A DNA stretch of 64,000 nucleotides from Epiperipatus broadwayi (GCA_028023455.1 JAQFVV010006829.1:124001-188000), one strand, 5' to 3'. Shown: positions 1-12,839, numbered from the stretch's first letter. The notes: generated from the letters alone by a model not told the origin. Made by a program: numbers and translations.

Positions 1-341
1 GGCCCGACTTTGCCATTTCCATGAACATTTTATAAACATCTAAACAATAAACCATTTAATTATTATCATGAATAATTAATGCCATAAAAAATATACAAGC
101 ACTGTCTGAAGACAGGTAGAGTTCCTAATAAATAACAAATTATGGACAACAACCAATAGCCTTAACCTTTGCAATGGTATTTTGCCAATGACTTTTACTC
201 TTTCATGTAATTTACTGTAGCACCTGAATATTTAGAGCTATATTATATATTTTATGAGATCCTTGTATCATAGTGGAATATTAAATAATCAACTATTAAA
301 AAATGAAAATTAACTTTCAATACTCAATTAGATAAACATAA
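1..341. other. AT-rich sequence, no gene seen
   Basis: Plain AT-rich DNA. I see no coding frame, tRNA or obvious repeat. Confidence 0.6.
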
Positions 342-891
342 CAGAGGCAAAACTATGCATATGGTAGTGCCACTCAGTGCAAGCCAGGATAATCAATATA
401 TGCAAGAAGGTTTGCACATAAAGGATCTATCTAATACTCATCCAATATCCCAGACTAGTTTCTAGCTTGTGGCCACATATAACCACTCAGGGCAAGCTAG
501 AGTAATCAATAGATGCAGGAATATTTGTGCATAAAATCCTTATCTAGTGCCTACTCACCCAATATCCCCAGGCTAGTTTTTATCTTGTGGCCACATACAG
601 TAGTACCACTCAGAGCAAGCCAGAATAATCAATGACTGAAGGAAGGTTTGTACATAAAATCCCTATGTAGTGTCTACTTAACTACTATCCCCAGACTAAT
701 TACTAGCTAGCCACAAGCTAGAAACTAGTCTGGGGATAATAGTGGGTAGGAATAGGTAGAGATTTTATGCACAAACCTTTCTGTATCCACTGATTACTCT
801 GCTTTGCACTGAATGGTGCTACTGTATGAAGAATTTTGCCTCTGTGTAAACAGCTTGGGTAAGCATAAAAAATGGTGATCATGCAATGTTT
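342..891. repeat. Composite family A palindromic repeat
   Basis: Three head-to-tail partial copies of one sequence (starting near 368, 483 and 603) are followed by an inverted copy (about 706-835). Each copy has a variant of 'actcagtgcaagccag', then 'taatcaat', 'tttgtgcataaaatcc' and 'ccagactagtttctag'. The flank after the inverted arm ('aatggtgatcatg') is shared with the copy at 3605-3858, so the element extends beyond its inverted repeats. No coding capacity. It resembles a non-autonomous foldback or MITE that has been internally duplicated. No clear target duplication is visible for this copy. Confidence 0.75.
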
Positions 892-3590
892 AGTAGTTAA
901 ATAATTTAATTTATATATTTATTCTGGTTTAAAGATACACATATTTGATTATATGTATATATTATACATTATTATTTTACATGAGTCAAATGTTCTAAGA
1001 TCAGGAAATTACAATTCCAAATCATAAATATTTGTTTGGTTTAAAAGAATGTGATTTTATATGTAACAACATGTGGGGAATAAGGCTCATTTCAGTTTCT
1101 AAATCTAACAGAATGATATTTATATACTAACTGCCCCCCCCCCCCTAATATTCACTGACATTTAATTTTAAGTTTCCACGTGGAAACTTGACACCAGGAA
1201 TAATAATGACTTCTACATAATATATATGCTTAACATATACACATACATGATAAAATTAATTTTTAAAATATACACAAGATATCAACAAAAATAACTGTCA
1301 AAATTTATAATATTGCAGTTATAAAAAAATATAGTAAAATCAAAAATTGTGAGAAAAAGAAAGCAATCACATGACTGAATTCATAAGATGAAGAAATAGC
1401 CAACTGATAAATGATTCATAATGGTGTTTGTGAATTCAAATTTACAATTTTTTTATTTAATATTTTTTCAAAACATGCGGTGCTGATACTGTGAAAGTGT
1501 CCCCACGTGTGAGTGTGTGTATAAATAACATTTGAGACTAAAACTCATAACACCATACAGTAAATATTTTAAAAATACTTTTTAACCTAGTATAAATCAA
1601 TATTTAATAGAAATAAAACATTCGTTTATTCTCGCCCTTCATTTATTAATATAGAGGCTTGATTAAAACACTTTGGTTGGTTAGAAAAAATGAATACTTA
1701 AATCAACCATGCAATGTATCTAATTATGTTTCAAATTGGTTTTCACTTCCATAATTTTAAAATAATATAGTCTAATTAATGCAAATACCAGGATATGATT
1801 ATTTAATGTGTTGTGTTAAAAAAATGTACAACATAAAGAAAATACAATGACGATTCATCTTATTATATATGATTTGTTTTAATTACAAAAACTGAAATGG
1901 CACTATTTAAGCCATGAAAACAACTAAGACATGTCTCAAATTAAGATCGCCTTTCTGAATGTCCAACAGAAATCTATAACCAAAGAATTATGGCATAAAA
2001 ATAGATTTTTAAAGAGGTTCTTAACAAATGATATTTTCCAGATTCAACAATAAAGGCATCTGGATTGGTGTTTCTAGATTTTATTGAACTATCATCAACA
2101 GATTCAGAACAACCTATGATCATTGTGCTTATCTGTTTAATAAATTGAATTTGACAGCCATTGACCTGTGTAAATGTGAATAAACACAACCCATGAACAA
2201 CACAGTTAATGTTCATCAAATTTATAATTGCAGTGGCAGAATTAAAGGACTTAATAGAGCCATTATTTATTCTACCTCATAGTTCAAACCCCTCCAGGTT
2301 CCTTTATAATATACTGCTAATAGTTGAAACATGCCATTAAAAAATCTGTACACTAAATATAAGATATCTGATAATCCTAACCTAAAAAAACTATAGTGAA
2401 TAAAAATGGAACACTTTGTAAAATGTCTTTATTCAATCCTCTGTGTGTTTATTATGGTCCTTGTTTAAATGCATGTTAAGACCAAATCTTTGAAAAAAAA
2501 TATTAAGAACCTTCTTTATCTAAAAAATATTTTATGTTCCTTGTTTGAATCCCAGATCAGAGATGGATATATAGAAGTATTAACTGTATTAACACTATGC
2601 CTTATATTGTACCATTATGTATTGTTACAAATTATTTCTGATCCTGTTTTTGTTTGAAATGTTTTCTGATTGTTTTCATTACTGTCTTATATTTATTCTA
2701 TATCACTCATATTTTTTGATGTCTTATCTTTATATTTATTTGCTTTCATAAAGTGGCATTTGTTTTTATACTAAATAAATTTGGTTTTAACTACATGAAA
2801 AGTGGAAAGAGGTCTAAAGAAGTCTGTTGGGTAGTTGAGAGTGTCAGCTACATTTGGAAGTGTGAAATAATAAAGAAACATATTTGCATTGCATAAAGAC
2901 ACAGAAGAGGGTGTTAATATTATTTCTTTATATTAGTAAAAATAAAATATTGTTTATTCTACAAATTATAAGTGCCATTTAAGACAATTGAAATGATGAT
3001 AAATTACTATTAGAAACTACAATAATTGAATAGTTATTACTTGAGAGATCATGTGACATTTAAGTATCTCTTTGCTATTGAATCCATCACTCAACCAATT
3101 AGTTAAATTGCCCAATGACAAAGTGTGATATAAAGCATAATTCTTTCATTAATTTGTATTTAAAAAAATCAAACATTGTACAATAATCAAAATAAGAGTC
3201 AAAGATCACATGACCCTATCTCTTAAGCTTGGAAGTTATAAACAACGAGGATTGCCAATTCCTCTACAAGCTTTATGATAAATGCTTAGCCAGAGCCAGC
3301 ACTTAAAATATCTCTGTCCAATAATGTACAATAATGTTGGCATACAAAAAAAAACACAGGAATTGTTACAAGAAAGTGAAGCCTTATATTACTAAGTCAG
3401 AATCAAATTTCTCAAATATCTACAATCAATTACTTCCAAGCACACTACTGTTTACTTATTGCATGGCTAATAGGTCTAAGCATATAAGGACTAGCTCAAC
3501 AAAATGATCCACACCCAATTACAGAGCTGAACAAAAAAGGATTTAAAAGATCAAACTTTCAACCAATTCAATCTTCAATACAAACACAAT
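892..3590. other. AT-rich stretch, no gene seen
   Basis: About 2.7 kb of AT-rich sequence. A 12-base C tract lies at 1134-1145. Short open frames such as those near 1974-2219 and 2469-2657 have AT-driven composition, no splice context and no recognisable motif, so I do not call them genes. Confidence 0.55.
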
Positions 3591-3872
3591 AGCCAATAAA
3601 ATAAACAGGCAAAACTCTCCATACACTAGTGCCACTCGGTGCAAGCCAGAGTAATCAATGGATGCCAGAAGGCTTGTGCATAAAATCCCTATCTAGTGCC
3701 TAGTCATACAATATCTCCAGACTAGTTTCTGGCTCATGGGCTTCTGGAATCCATTGATTACTCTGGCTTGCACTAAGTGGAACTTACTGTATGGAGAGCT
3801 TTGCCTGTTTTAATAACAGTTACGAGCAAGCATACCAAATGGTGATCATGTGATTTTTAGCCAATAAAATAA
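3591..3872. mobile_element. Family A foldback with 14-bp target duplication
   Basis: The element (3605-3858) is flanked by perfect 14-bp direct repeats AGCCAATAAAATAA at 3591-3604 and 3859-3872. Its left arm begins 'acaggcaaaactctcc', and the inverted partner ends near 3808 ('gagctttgcctg'). A further 50 bp of non-palindromic sequence, 'aatggtgatcatgtgattttt', follows before the second duplication. No coding capacity. A long duplication is more typical of LINE-mediated insertion than of cut-and-paste transposition (usually 2-10 bp), which is odd for a palindrome. Confidence 0.8.
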
Positions 3873-6800
3873 GCAAACCAATCACAATACGAACTCTTAC
3901 AATCCATTTTTATTTGGAGATCTGTGATCATCAAATATAGAGGACTATAGTTTCAGAATAATCATTATTATGCCATCTTGAGCTGCTAAGGTCACCTCGA
4001 ATGTGAAACAATGTGGCAAAAAATACGTAAATAAAATTTGTCTCCCAAACACGTGCAACAAATATAGAGATAGTAAAAACATGAAATCATATTATAAGTG
4101 AAATGACTGTGAATTGTACATAAGTAACAAAGAACTCAGCAAAAGAATGAGTTGGATTTGATCTTACTGACTTCTATCCTTAGCTAAGTTTATATACTAA
4201 TCTTTTTTGATTTAAAGCAAGCTAAGCAGAGTTATAAAATTAGACTTATTCGTCAAGCAAAGTAACAAACCTAAACGACTGTGTGTATATTTGTTATTTA
4301 TTGTTGATACTAATATAATTAAATTTCCTTATGCCTTAGACACAACAGAATGTGATTTTCCACTGATCAAAGTAGGACCATTCAATTAAGACAAATTATT
4401 TTTTCTCATTAGGTACGATTTAGAATCCTTTAGCTCTTAAGTCTATCACTGTTACCACTGGGCTGACTGCTCAGGGTAATGCATTAATAACAGCTGTAAA
4501 TTGCTTATCCCTATTAGCTACTATTTAGATTTTTACAAAAATATGTCAAAATTATGTATACTCTTCCAGTCCGTGCACGTGTGTGCTTGTGATTTATGAA
4601 TCATAGATTCAACTTATAAACTATTATATTGTTAAAATTTGATTTGAATCATCTGCTAGGGGCTTATGAGATTTGGGGGGGGGTATAATATTTCATATAA
4701 TAATCTTCTTGTGAGGCGGATTTCAGCCGATCCTTTTTCCAGAGTTGATGTGAACAAGATATAAAGCTATTGTTTACTTAGAATAAAGATTCTTTGCTTT
4801 CATGGTGACAAGAAGAAAAAAGACGAGGAAATTAGAAAACTCCAGCAAAATAGATGAAAATTACTTAGAATGTCAAGATGAGAAATGTTACGTATAAATT
4901 GACAGAAATGACCCATCCCCCCAACACACAGACAACATTCTACAGGAGATAGAATTCACCTTCACCTTCACTACAAAATAGACACAAGAGTTAGAAGATC
5001 AGAGTTCATAAAAAAAAAAAAAGGAAAATAATAAATCTGTTATTCAGAAAATAACTATTTAAGAAAAAAAAATTTTTTTAAAAGAAAATATAACAAACAT
5101 GGACCCCCCCCCTTTTTCCCAAAATAAATGATTTACATAGGAATAAAGGAAAACAGTCTTTTCAAAACCTTGTTGCAGAGCAACGGTTTATCCAACCAAT
5201 AATATCTCGTAGAAAAGTAATAAAAAAGACGGCAATATTTAACCTGAGTGCAAACCGCCTTGTGGTTTGGATGCCAGCAATTTTTCTTGTTTACATGGTA
5301 ATTGAAATTAGCAAAATACCCATTTTCCAACCAACATTGCCTGATTGGTCAGATTGACTGTAGGCTAGCTACTTAGAGGGGAATAATCTTTATTCCTTTG
5401 AAAAAATTCAAATGACTAATTCAAACCCAGATCATATGTATAGAAGATGGTTGTGCTACCTCTGCATCACAAAACCCTTGCTTTCATGTAAAGAATGACC
5501 TTTTTTTTCATGTTGATAAAAATATTGTTTTTGAAGTATAAATTGCTAATGTTAATTAAGTCGATACTGAACAAAGAGTACATGGCTTTATTTGCATTAG
5601 AAACAATAATTATTTTGTTCTATTGTAGAGCCATCTATTGCAAACTTGGATAATCAATGGGTCTTAGATGCTAATGTCTTATCCAAATTTCCAGACTAGC
5701 TTTGGTCTATTGAAATATCATCAGTGAGCAGCTTTAGATTTGCAAACATACGCACCTAGCATCTACTTTATCTTTTATATTATGTAATCTAATGACCTTG
5801 TTTCAAAACCCTTAGTTTTTAACGTAACCATATTCATATATAACTAAGTCTCATACTAGATCAGCAACCATATCAATATGTTAACCGTATAAACCTTTAA
5901 ACCTTTGGCAATACACAACTTTCTAATATTCACACTAAGAGCCATTTACGGTAAGTTTAATAAACACAGGGTATTAGATATTAGCATTACATCCAAATCC
6001 CAGATTAAAACCTAATATATAGCCTTTATTATTAAAATTTAAATTCTTATCTCATTTCCTTCATTACAAATATCATATAAACCTAACTTTAATCTCAGTT
6101 CTCTTAAATTGGTTCGTTTTAAAATAAAAACACTTCAATTGAATTCCCTAACACTTATCTATTAACAGAATCTTGATCATAATTTACTTTGAAACCAAAA
6201 TATTTATTTATTTAAAAAAACAAAATATTTATCAATGCCATTAATATTATTCAATCAGACAAGAGAGTTAAATTTGATTCTGCATCAGATTTCAAACCCA
6301 TTATAAAATGCCTGACATTATAATCTAATCTAATTCATTTTATATTTTGTTTCGGAAGAATATTTTACCCAGCAATCTTTAAAAACCCTTCAATAATTTT
6401 CTCCAACCTTTTCATGTGTCCAAACCAAGTTGATCTAATTAACAATCACATCTTTATGTTAAAATTACATCAGTTATACCAATTATATGTAACAAGCACT
6501 GCCAATTTTAAAACCATCCCAAACTCTCATGCCTGACATCGACCTACATTCCTTTAAACTTATAATTGTATCTTAGTTACCTAAAAACATAATGTACAGT
6601 AAAAATTATGTAGTGATATATAGTGATACCTCAGTAATTTGGGTTTGAACCCTAACCGATGATATATATATATAATAAATATAAGATACTCCATGTTCCC
6701 CAAACATATATCCATAATGTAAGAATATCAAATTACATATACGTACTGTTAAATCTTATCAATCCTGGTTTAAATTAACCATAACTAAATTAAACAATAG

Positions 6801-8350
6801 GAATGGTGATGATGGTTTTTATTATCACAATTACTCCAAAGTATTTCATTTATTTTGGGTATTATATTTGAAGAAACTCCAGGCACCAAATGTCCACAAA
6901 AAGAAAATGTTTACTTGAAATTATTTAAGATAACGATCATCATTTACCAATCTTTACCGTAAAACCCGGCACATCCTTCATTGATTTGCATATTCTCAGA
7001 GCTGTGAATATTTTGTGGACTAGCATACGCGTGTGTTAAGGTTATAACATTTAATCTTATGAAAAACGAATGGATTAATAAATAATAAAATAATCATTTA
7101 TTAACAAAACAAAATGTACGTAGTTTGATTGTAACATAGATAATGTACATTTCACATAGAAATTTCCAATGGTGCATTAAGATCATTTTAATAAATAGTT
7201 CGTATATTTCATTCTCTTTCCGTTTAGGAATTTCATATATAGATATAAAATCAGTCATATAAATAAGATTGAATGTATTTCCAACAAACAAATTCAAATA
7301 TTTAGTTTTTCCCGTTTAGTAATTTCATATGCAGATATATAGTAAAACATAGAATAATATATATATTTTTCCAAAATAAGTCCACACATGTGCATACGTA
7401 TATACTTTCAATTTGAGTTAATAGTCATAATTCATACATAAAATATGGGACACTATTATATAATATTGAATTTCTTTTAATCTTCCTAAATTTAAAGCCT
7501 TTTTCCATATTATAAAAACGAATAGCTTAATATTTTAATAATTTTAATATCTTACCATTCACCCATCTTTAACATCATCCCTCCTAGGTTTTAGACATGT
7601 TTTCTTCTCCGCAATTACAGTCAGTCTTTTCATAAATTTTCAGGAAATGTATCTTTCTTCACTTCACACATTGGACACATAAATTAACTTTGTATTAGCA
7701 TAATACTATCAAAGACATATACGTTTTTGATAATATAGCTGCTTAGTTAATTTAGCTGTGTAGTAGTCCGGTTCTTTTATTTTCCTAGTAGATTATAAAA
7801 AGTGGTAATACAATATCACATAGGCATCATTTACTGAACTGGGTTGCAAGTTCAGGGTTTTGAACTGATGTGCTACTTGTTCTTGCCTAGCTAAAAGATT
7901 CCCTAATGCAGTAAAACATTCTTATAGCTTATATTATAAGGTTGTAATTTTAATTAGCAGCAAGGCAAATTCTTCTCCATGTGGTGCAGTGCACTGCATG
8001 GTGAATTTCCACTGCTTTAAAGTATATTTTGTTTAGAATTCTGTCAGTCCACATTGGAATGAAATTGACTGCTGAATGGCTAACAACTTACTGTCTGCAT
8101 CAATAGTCATTGTGCTTACCATAATGGAGATAATCTTCTTTGTTATCTGCAGCTCTAATCATAATGATGATTAATCTACTATCTCAGACCCCAGAAAAAA
8201 ATATTCATTTGTCTTTCTTTAACAAAAGAAATAAATAGCGGTTTGCTTTATTATTCTTTACCTAATATGCATTACAAAAGAGAAAATTCTTTGCCAACTT
8301 TTACTATTTTATTTACATTAATACATTGTACATGCTTAAACCTGCATTTA
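3873..8350. other. AT-rich stretch with scattered repeat scraps
   Basis: No convincing gene. A degraded family A piece lies at about 5627-5740 ('gagccatctattgcaaac' through 'ccagactagcttt'). A minus-strand frame at 5133-5330 contains several Cys and Trp residues but has no splice context and lies beside homopolymer runs. Minus-strand GTAAG-like sequences near 7568 and 8090 occur in sequence that looks repeat-derived. A G tract lies near 4675-4683. Confidence 0.5.
5627..5740 (+). repeat. Family A repeat fragment
   Basis: Contains 'gagccatctattgcaaac', 'ataatcaatggg', 'ccagactagctt' and 'atcatcagtgag', in the same order as the better copies at 12003-12172 and 24001-24520. Truncated and diverged. 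Confidence 0.6.
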
Positions 8351-9296
8351 TACATGTAATATATGCGGGATTGGAGTAGTTTGAAGCCTGTCCATTAAAG
8401 TATGAAGATTGGCTATCTTAATATAAAGCTGAGCACTGATTATATATATGTGTGAGGATAGTAATCTAGACCAACTGATGATTGCTGGTTTAGCATGAAA
8501 TACGTATATTGATGATAATTTATCTTTTCAACATGTGTGTGATCAGGTGGGCCAGCAATATGAGGTGGCACTGAGAGTAATGGGTCATGTGAAAGTCTGA
8601 GTTTGAATCCCGCATATATTTTATTTACAATAAAAATATATTGTTAATTCATAATTCTTTTTCCTAGATTCAAATTCACCCTACTATTTACTATCAAAAT
8701 CAGTAAAATTTTATTTTCAATAATGATTTGAAATAAGTGAAACTAAAAATATCTTAAAATACCCTTTTATTAATAACACGTTGATTCTGCAGGCTTTCAA
8801 TATCATAATTTCTGCATATTTTCTCTATCTTTATCTTATATATGTATGCTAAATGCACACACACATGCATTATTTTTCAAATCTACTTATATAGCATTTA
8901 CACTGCTGCTACTATGCTTATAATACATTACAATTTAAATCATGGTAAAATGGAAATAACTATACAATTCACTATATAATTATAAACGACTTGAATTCAG
9001 ACTTTCAAACTCCCTATAACTATCCAATCCATCCTATACAACCAATATGCATGACCACATACATGTGAAAAAGATAAATGATCATTATATGTATTTCATG
9101 CTGAACCAGCACTCATGAGTTGGTTCAGATCACCATCTCCCACACATATATACAATCAGTGCTCAGTTTATATTATGATAGCAAATCTTCCAACTTTAAT
9201 AGACAAGCTTCAGTCTTCTCCATCTCCAACTCTTCAGCCATCCATTTCAATGAAAATTCGCGGATGAAATTCATTATATATATATATTACATGTAA
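8351..9296. mobile_element. Large foldback element with ~180-bp inverted arms
   Basis: The left arm (about 8351-8543) and right arm (about 9056-9296) are inverted copies at roughly 80% similarity by eye. Shared blocks include 'gagcactgatt', 'tatatatgtgtg', 'catgaaatac' and 'tacatgtaatata'. The 0.5-kb centre holds a tRNA-like SINE piece at 8545-8640 and low-complexity AT. No transposase remnant is visible, so this is a non-autonomous palindromic transposon. Confidence 0.7.
8545..8640 (+). repeat. tRNA-like SINE fragment
   Basis: Contains 'ggtggcactgagagtaatggg' followed by a B-box-like 'gagtttgaatcccgc'. This layout matches a tRNA-derived SINE head. The rest of the SINE is not recognisable. 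Confidence 0.5.
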
Positions 9297-9797
9297 ATAA
9301 TCCCTAAATTAGTTATTTGACAACTTTTATATTGTTTTATGTTTCTTCAAAAAAATCATGTTATTTACTCTATAGAAGAATTGTCTATTGTAATTTTGAT
9401 TAATTAGTGGATACTATATCATAAGCCAAGAACTCAAAATATAGTGTCACCACTTAAGATTCATCTTGAGTTAATAAGCCTTTGATGGATGTACTACAAA
9501 GAATCTATTACCAAAAACATTATGGCATAGAGAACAAACTTCTTACAAGGTTACATTTTTTTTCCAAATCCAATAGCGAAGCCAATTAAATTTGACCTTC
9601 TTAAATATTACTGGAGTCTTTTCAACTGGCCATGAGATTTTCTATTTCATAAATATTTAACCTATATAGATGTGGACAACACATAGCAAATGGATGTCAA
9701 GTTTATAACAATAGTGACAGAAGAGATAACATAATAAAGCCTCCTGGTTGGACTCTCTGTGTGTTTTTTAAAGATAGTTTATTAGTAATTAGATTGT
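9297..9797. other. AT-rich sequence, no gene seen
   Basis: I see no coding frame or structured repeat. Confidence 0.55.
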
Positions 9798-9802
9798 CCC
9801 AG

Positions 9803-10389
9803 TGTAGTGTTTGTAAAAATGGTAGACATTTTTGTGCACTCCAGAAAAACTAGAATTTATTCGTAAGGCTGTTTTTAGATCGCGCTCTGATAGCTGAGGA
9901 ATTTAATTAGTGCATTGACATGCGGGCGATCGACAATTCCTAAAAATGGAGACCGACACGCGACAGGTATAAAAACAAAAGTCAAAAGACTCTCGAAGTC
10001 TTTTTTCCTGCTACAGTGCTGGCATGTGCATGTTCAAGGAGATAATATCCCAGGTACTCGGCGCCTGAAGGTAATCCAGCCGACTAGGACTGTGAACAGA
10101 TTGTACTGATCTTTTATTATTTTATAATGCCCAACTGGGCTTTTCGTGATTAAGTAATTTATGCCTGTCGCAGGTAGAGTGAACTTATTTATAAACTTTT
10201 AACTTTGGTACGCGGACAGCATTAGGATATTAAGATCCCTAACTGTTCTCCATATTATATATATGTGTGTTCGCTATTTAGGTATATTGACCTATTTATT
10301 GTATATTAAATTATTATATTCAATACCTTGTCTGTTTACTAAACTAAATTTATCATTGCTGATCTGTAGGCAAAAGCCAGGACATAGCA
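9803..10389 (+). mobile_element. Candidate solo LTR
   Basis: This block has more G+C and more CpG than its surroundings, with clusters such as 'gcgggcgatcgac', 'cgacacgcgacagg' and 'ggtactcggcgcctg'. A TATA-like 'ggtataaaaac' lies near 9965. The block can be bounded as TG...CA (TGTAGTG at 9803, ATAGCA ending at 10389) with a 5-bp CCCAG repeat on both sides (9798-9802 and 10390-10394). That matches a solo LTR of a Ty3/gypsy or BEL type. The ends were picked because they give the duplication, so chance is possible. An alternative is a CpG-rich promoter or exon of an unrecognised gene; a 64-codon frame at 9915-10109 is not obviously coding. Confidence 0.4.
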
Positions 10390-10448
10390 CCCAGAAAATC
10401 CAGATGCTAAATAAACAAATAAATACATCCAGCATTTATTTTTAATTC

Positions 10449-10929
10449 TTTTATACCAGGGGTGGGCAAATAGTGGCCTGAGGGCCACATACGACCCACT
10501 AAGAATTTTTATGCAGCTCGCCAAAACCATCAGAAAAATCCATCTTAAACTGAGATTTCCTTATTTTCCACTAGGATGGCCATGTCAATACATGTGCAGT
10601 GTAGATATGATATGTGGTGCTTTTCCAGTTGATCTGGTTAATTTTAATTTTGTCTTTGCATTAGCAAATATATATATTTCCAACTTTAGTGAAACCATGA
10701 ACTCTCTGAAAAAATGTAAAATTGGTGATGAGAAGTCATGTGTTTAATGAAGAATAGACAAACAAATATTTCTTTGGTAATACAGGAAATAAAGCAGTGT
10801 GTTTATTGTGTCATGAAAAAAGGTGCAGCCCTCCGCTAACCTTTGCTTCCACAAAGTGGCCCCTGATATGGCCCTCCACTAATCTCTGCGGCCCCAGAGC
10901 CAAAACAATTGCTCACCCCTGTTTTATAC
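10449..10929. mobile_element. Non-autonomous hAT transposon
   Basis: The element spans 10457-10921 (465 bp), flanked by perfect 8-bp duplications TTTTATAC at 10449-10456 and 10922-10929. Its ends are inverted repeats: CAGGGGTGGGCAAAT on the left, and CAGGGGTGAGCAATT read inward from the right. The subterminal sequence is GC-rich ('ggcctgagggccacatacg', 'ggccctccactaatc'). Eight-bp duplications plus CAGGGGTG-type ends are characteristic of the hAT superfamily. The interior has no transposase; a plus-strand frame at 10511-10747 is incidental. Confidence 0.85.
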
Positions 10930-12002
10930 AATTAAGCTAATAGGCTGAAATTCTAAACACTCTAAAGTTTTGAACCAAGACAACTCTGCTTGCATAGCTA
11001 TACAGATGTGACATTAGACCACTAATTAAATAATTTCATCATCTCAATTTTATACTAATTGTAAAAGAATCTTTCATTCTATGGCAACCAACAAAATATA
11101 TGATTTTATTCTGACTGAATTCAATATTTGCTTTTAGTGGCTGTATACTTTATTCATTTTATTTCAGAGCCAGCTGTTGCAAGCAATAGATATTAGGTGG
11201 CAGAGCTATATTCATATCTTCTGCCTGCTTTCAGCTTAATAGCCATCATCAGTCAAAAACTTTAGTCTTTTGTATCTGTCTTATTACATTAATATAAAAA
11301 TGCTTCTTTTGATAAAATTTCATTGCCAGCTTCTATGTAAATAAATATCTATAAAAAGCACTCACATATTGCCATCTAAGATTTGTTGCTTTGAAATTAT
11401 ATATTTTTTTATATTTATAAACAGATATTTTAACTATTCCCTGTGTAGTTGGATGCAGTGGTAGAATGGCATACTCTGGAACTCAAGGTCTATGGGGTTA
11501 GAGCCTAGCTCTATAATTTCTGACATTCAAACTTCTTACAAATGCCAGAGCAAATCATTTGTTTAATTATTATATAATAACTATTGTTAAATGTATTATT
11601 TATTTCAATATATTAGTGAATGGTGGCAGTAATTCTAAGTATGCTTAAATGATTTGTTGAAAATATTGGGAATACTTGGCAAATTAAAAGAATACAGACC
11701 ATTTGTTGAATCTTTATCATGCAGTATAGATTAACCAATCTTACATTGTGTCACCTGATCAGATAAGGTAACTTATTTGATGAAACTGATACCTAAAGCA
11801 TCCATACATTTTAGTTTAGAAACTATAAACTATGAAAATTTCAAACATTTTTGAAACCCTTTACATCTACTTTTTTTAAACAGCACATTAAGGCACATTT
11901 TTTTGTTTTGTTTCACCAAATGCATTGTTATGTGTCTTTTAATTCAGTTTTATTTGTAAATTCATTTTTTATCAACTAATTCTTTTATTCTCATTATTTT
12001 CA
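10930..12002. other. AT-rich sequence with SINE and family A scraps
   Basis: Apart from the SINE at 11450-11545, a weak family A-like piece is visible near 11166-11260. No gene. Confidence 0.5.
11450..11545 (+). repeat. tRNA-derived SINE, sense copy
   Basis: Begins 'ggatgcagtggtagaatggc', an A-box-like segment. It then has 'actctggaactcaaggtc', a B-box-like 'ggggttagagcctagctc' and a body of 'tttctgacattcaaacttct'. The same order, reversed, makes up the tandem arrays at 15640-16250 and 48610-49910. Confidence 0.7.
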
Positions 12003-12172
12003 CGCCATCTAGTGTAAGCTTGAGTAATCTATGGATGCTAGTGCTTAACCTATCCTCATCCATTGCCAGACTAGCTTCTAAAACAGCACTGGATACAGAT
12101 TTATTAAAGATCATCATTAAGTAGCCAGTGATTGCTAAATCTTACACTAGATGGCATAAAAGTAGTTAGAAG
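12003..12172. mobile_element. Family A MITE, compact palindrome
   Basis: Left end 'gccatctagtgtaagctt' and right end 'atcttacactagatggc' are inverted repeats of about 16 bp. The interior has 'agtaatctatggatgctagt' and 'ccagactagcttcta', the family A core. A short, clean representative of the family. Confidence 0.7.
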
Positions 12173-12654
12173 ATTGCTAATGATTAGCAATAAGTTAAGG
12201 TTATAGGATGTCTTATTGGTCATATTATATTCATTATTTATATGAATCACATATACCATAATTCTTTTCCATTACAATCATTTTAGCAGTCACCCCTTAC
12301 TTTAAATTACAATTACAACTTCTGGTTCAATTACAGAACTAGTGATATAGTTCACTCATCATAGACAAATTGTTAAAGTTTTAACAACAGACTAATGAAA
12401 TAACATTGTTTTTGTTTTTTTTTGCAAGCAAAATATTTTTATAGAATTTGATGTCTTTCTTTGATATAAAACAATCATAAGGTTAAAAGTTTGATGGCAT
12501 GAACATTAGGTAAGACCAATCAACATATTCTTCAGCTTATGGGGTGTGATATTATAGAGTCCATTATTGTAAAATCACACATTTGTTGGACCGAACAGGT
12601 AAAATAAAAGAATGATGCAAGACTTCCCAAAAGGGTGTTTTATGATGAAATTGA

Positions 12655-12838
12655 GCATGGTTTCATAGGAGAGGTAGATCTCATCGATGATAAAGGGATT
12701 GTCTCAAAGACATTCTAAAAAATGTTATGCTAATTGTTGCCATTGGGAAGATATAGTAGAGAATTAGAATGCATTAGAGTTGCAATTAGACATGGTGTTG
12801 ACATATTTCAGCAAGCAAAGTTCTGTTGAAGAAATTAA
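12655..12838 (+). repeat. Dispersed repeat shared with 62555-62690
   Basis: Shares 'ccattgggaagat', 'agaatgcatta', 'gttgcaattagacatgg' and 'tctgttgaagaaatta' with a minus-strand copy at 62555-62690. No coding potential is evident. It abuts the RTE tail that begins at 12840. Confidence 0.6.
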
Positions 12839-12839
12839 A

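Noticed and set aside
8040-8160. Possible minus-strand exon with a GTAAGTT donor and 'gagctgcag' acceptor near 8090-8145
   Set aside because: The acceptor lacks a pyrimidine tract, the surroundings look repeat-derived, and there is no neighbouring exon.
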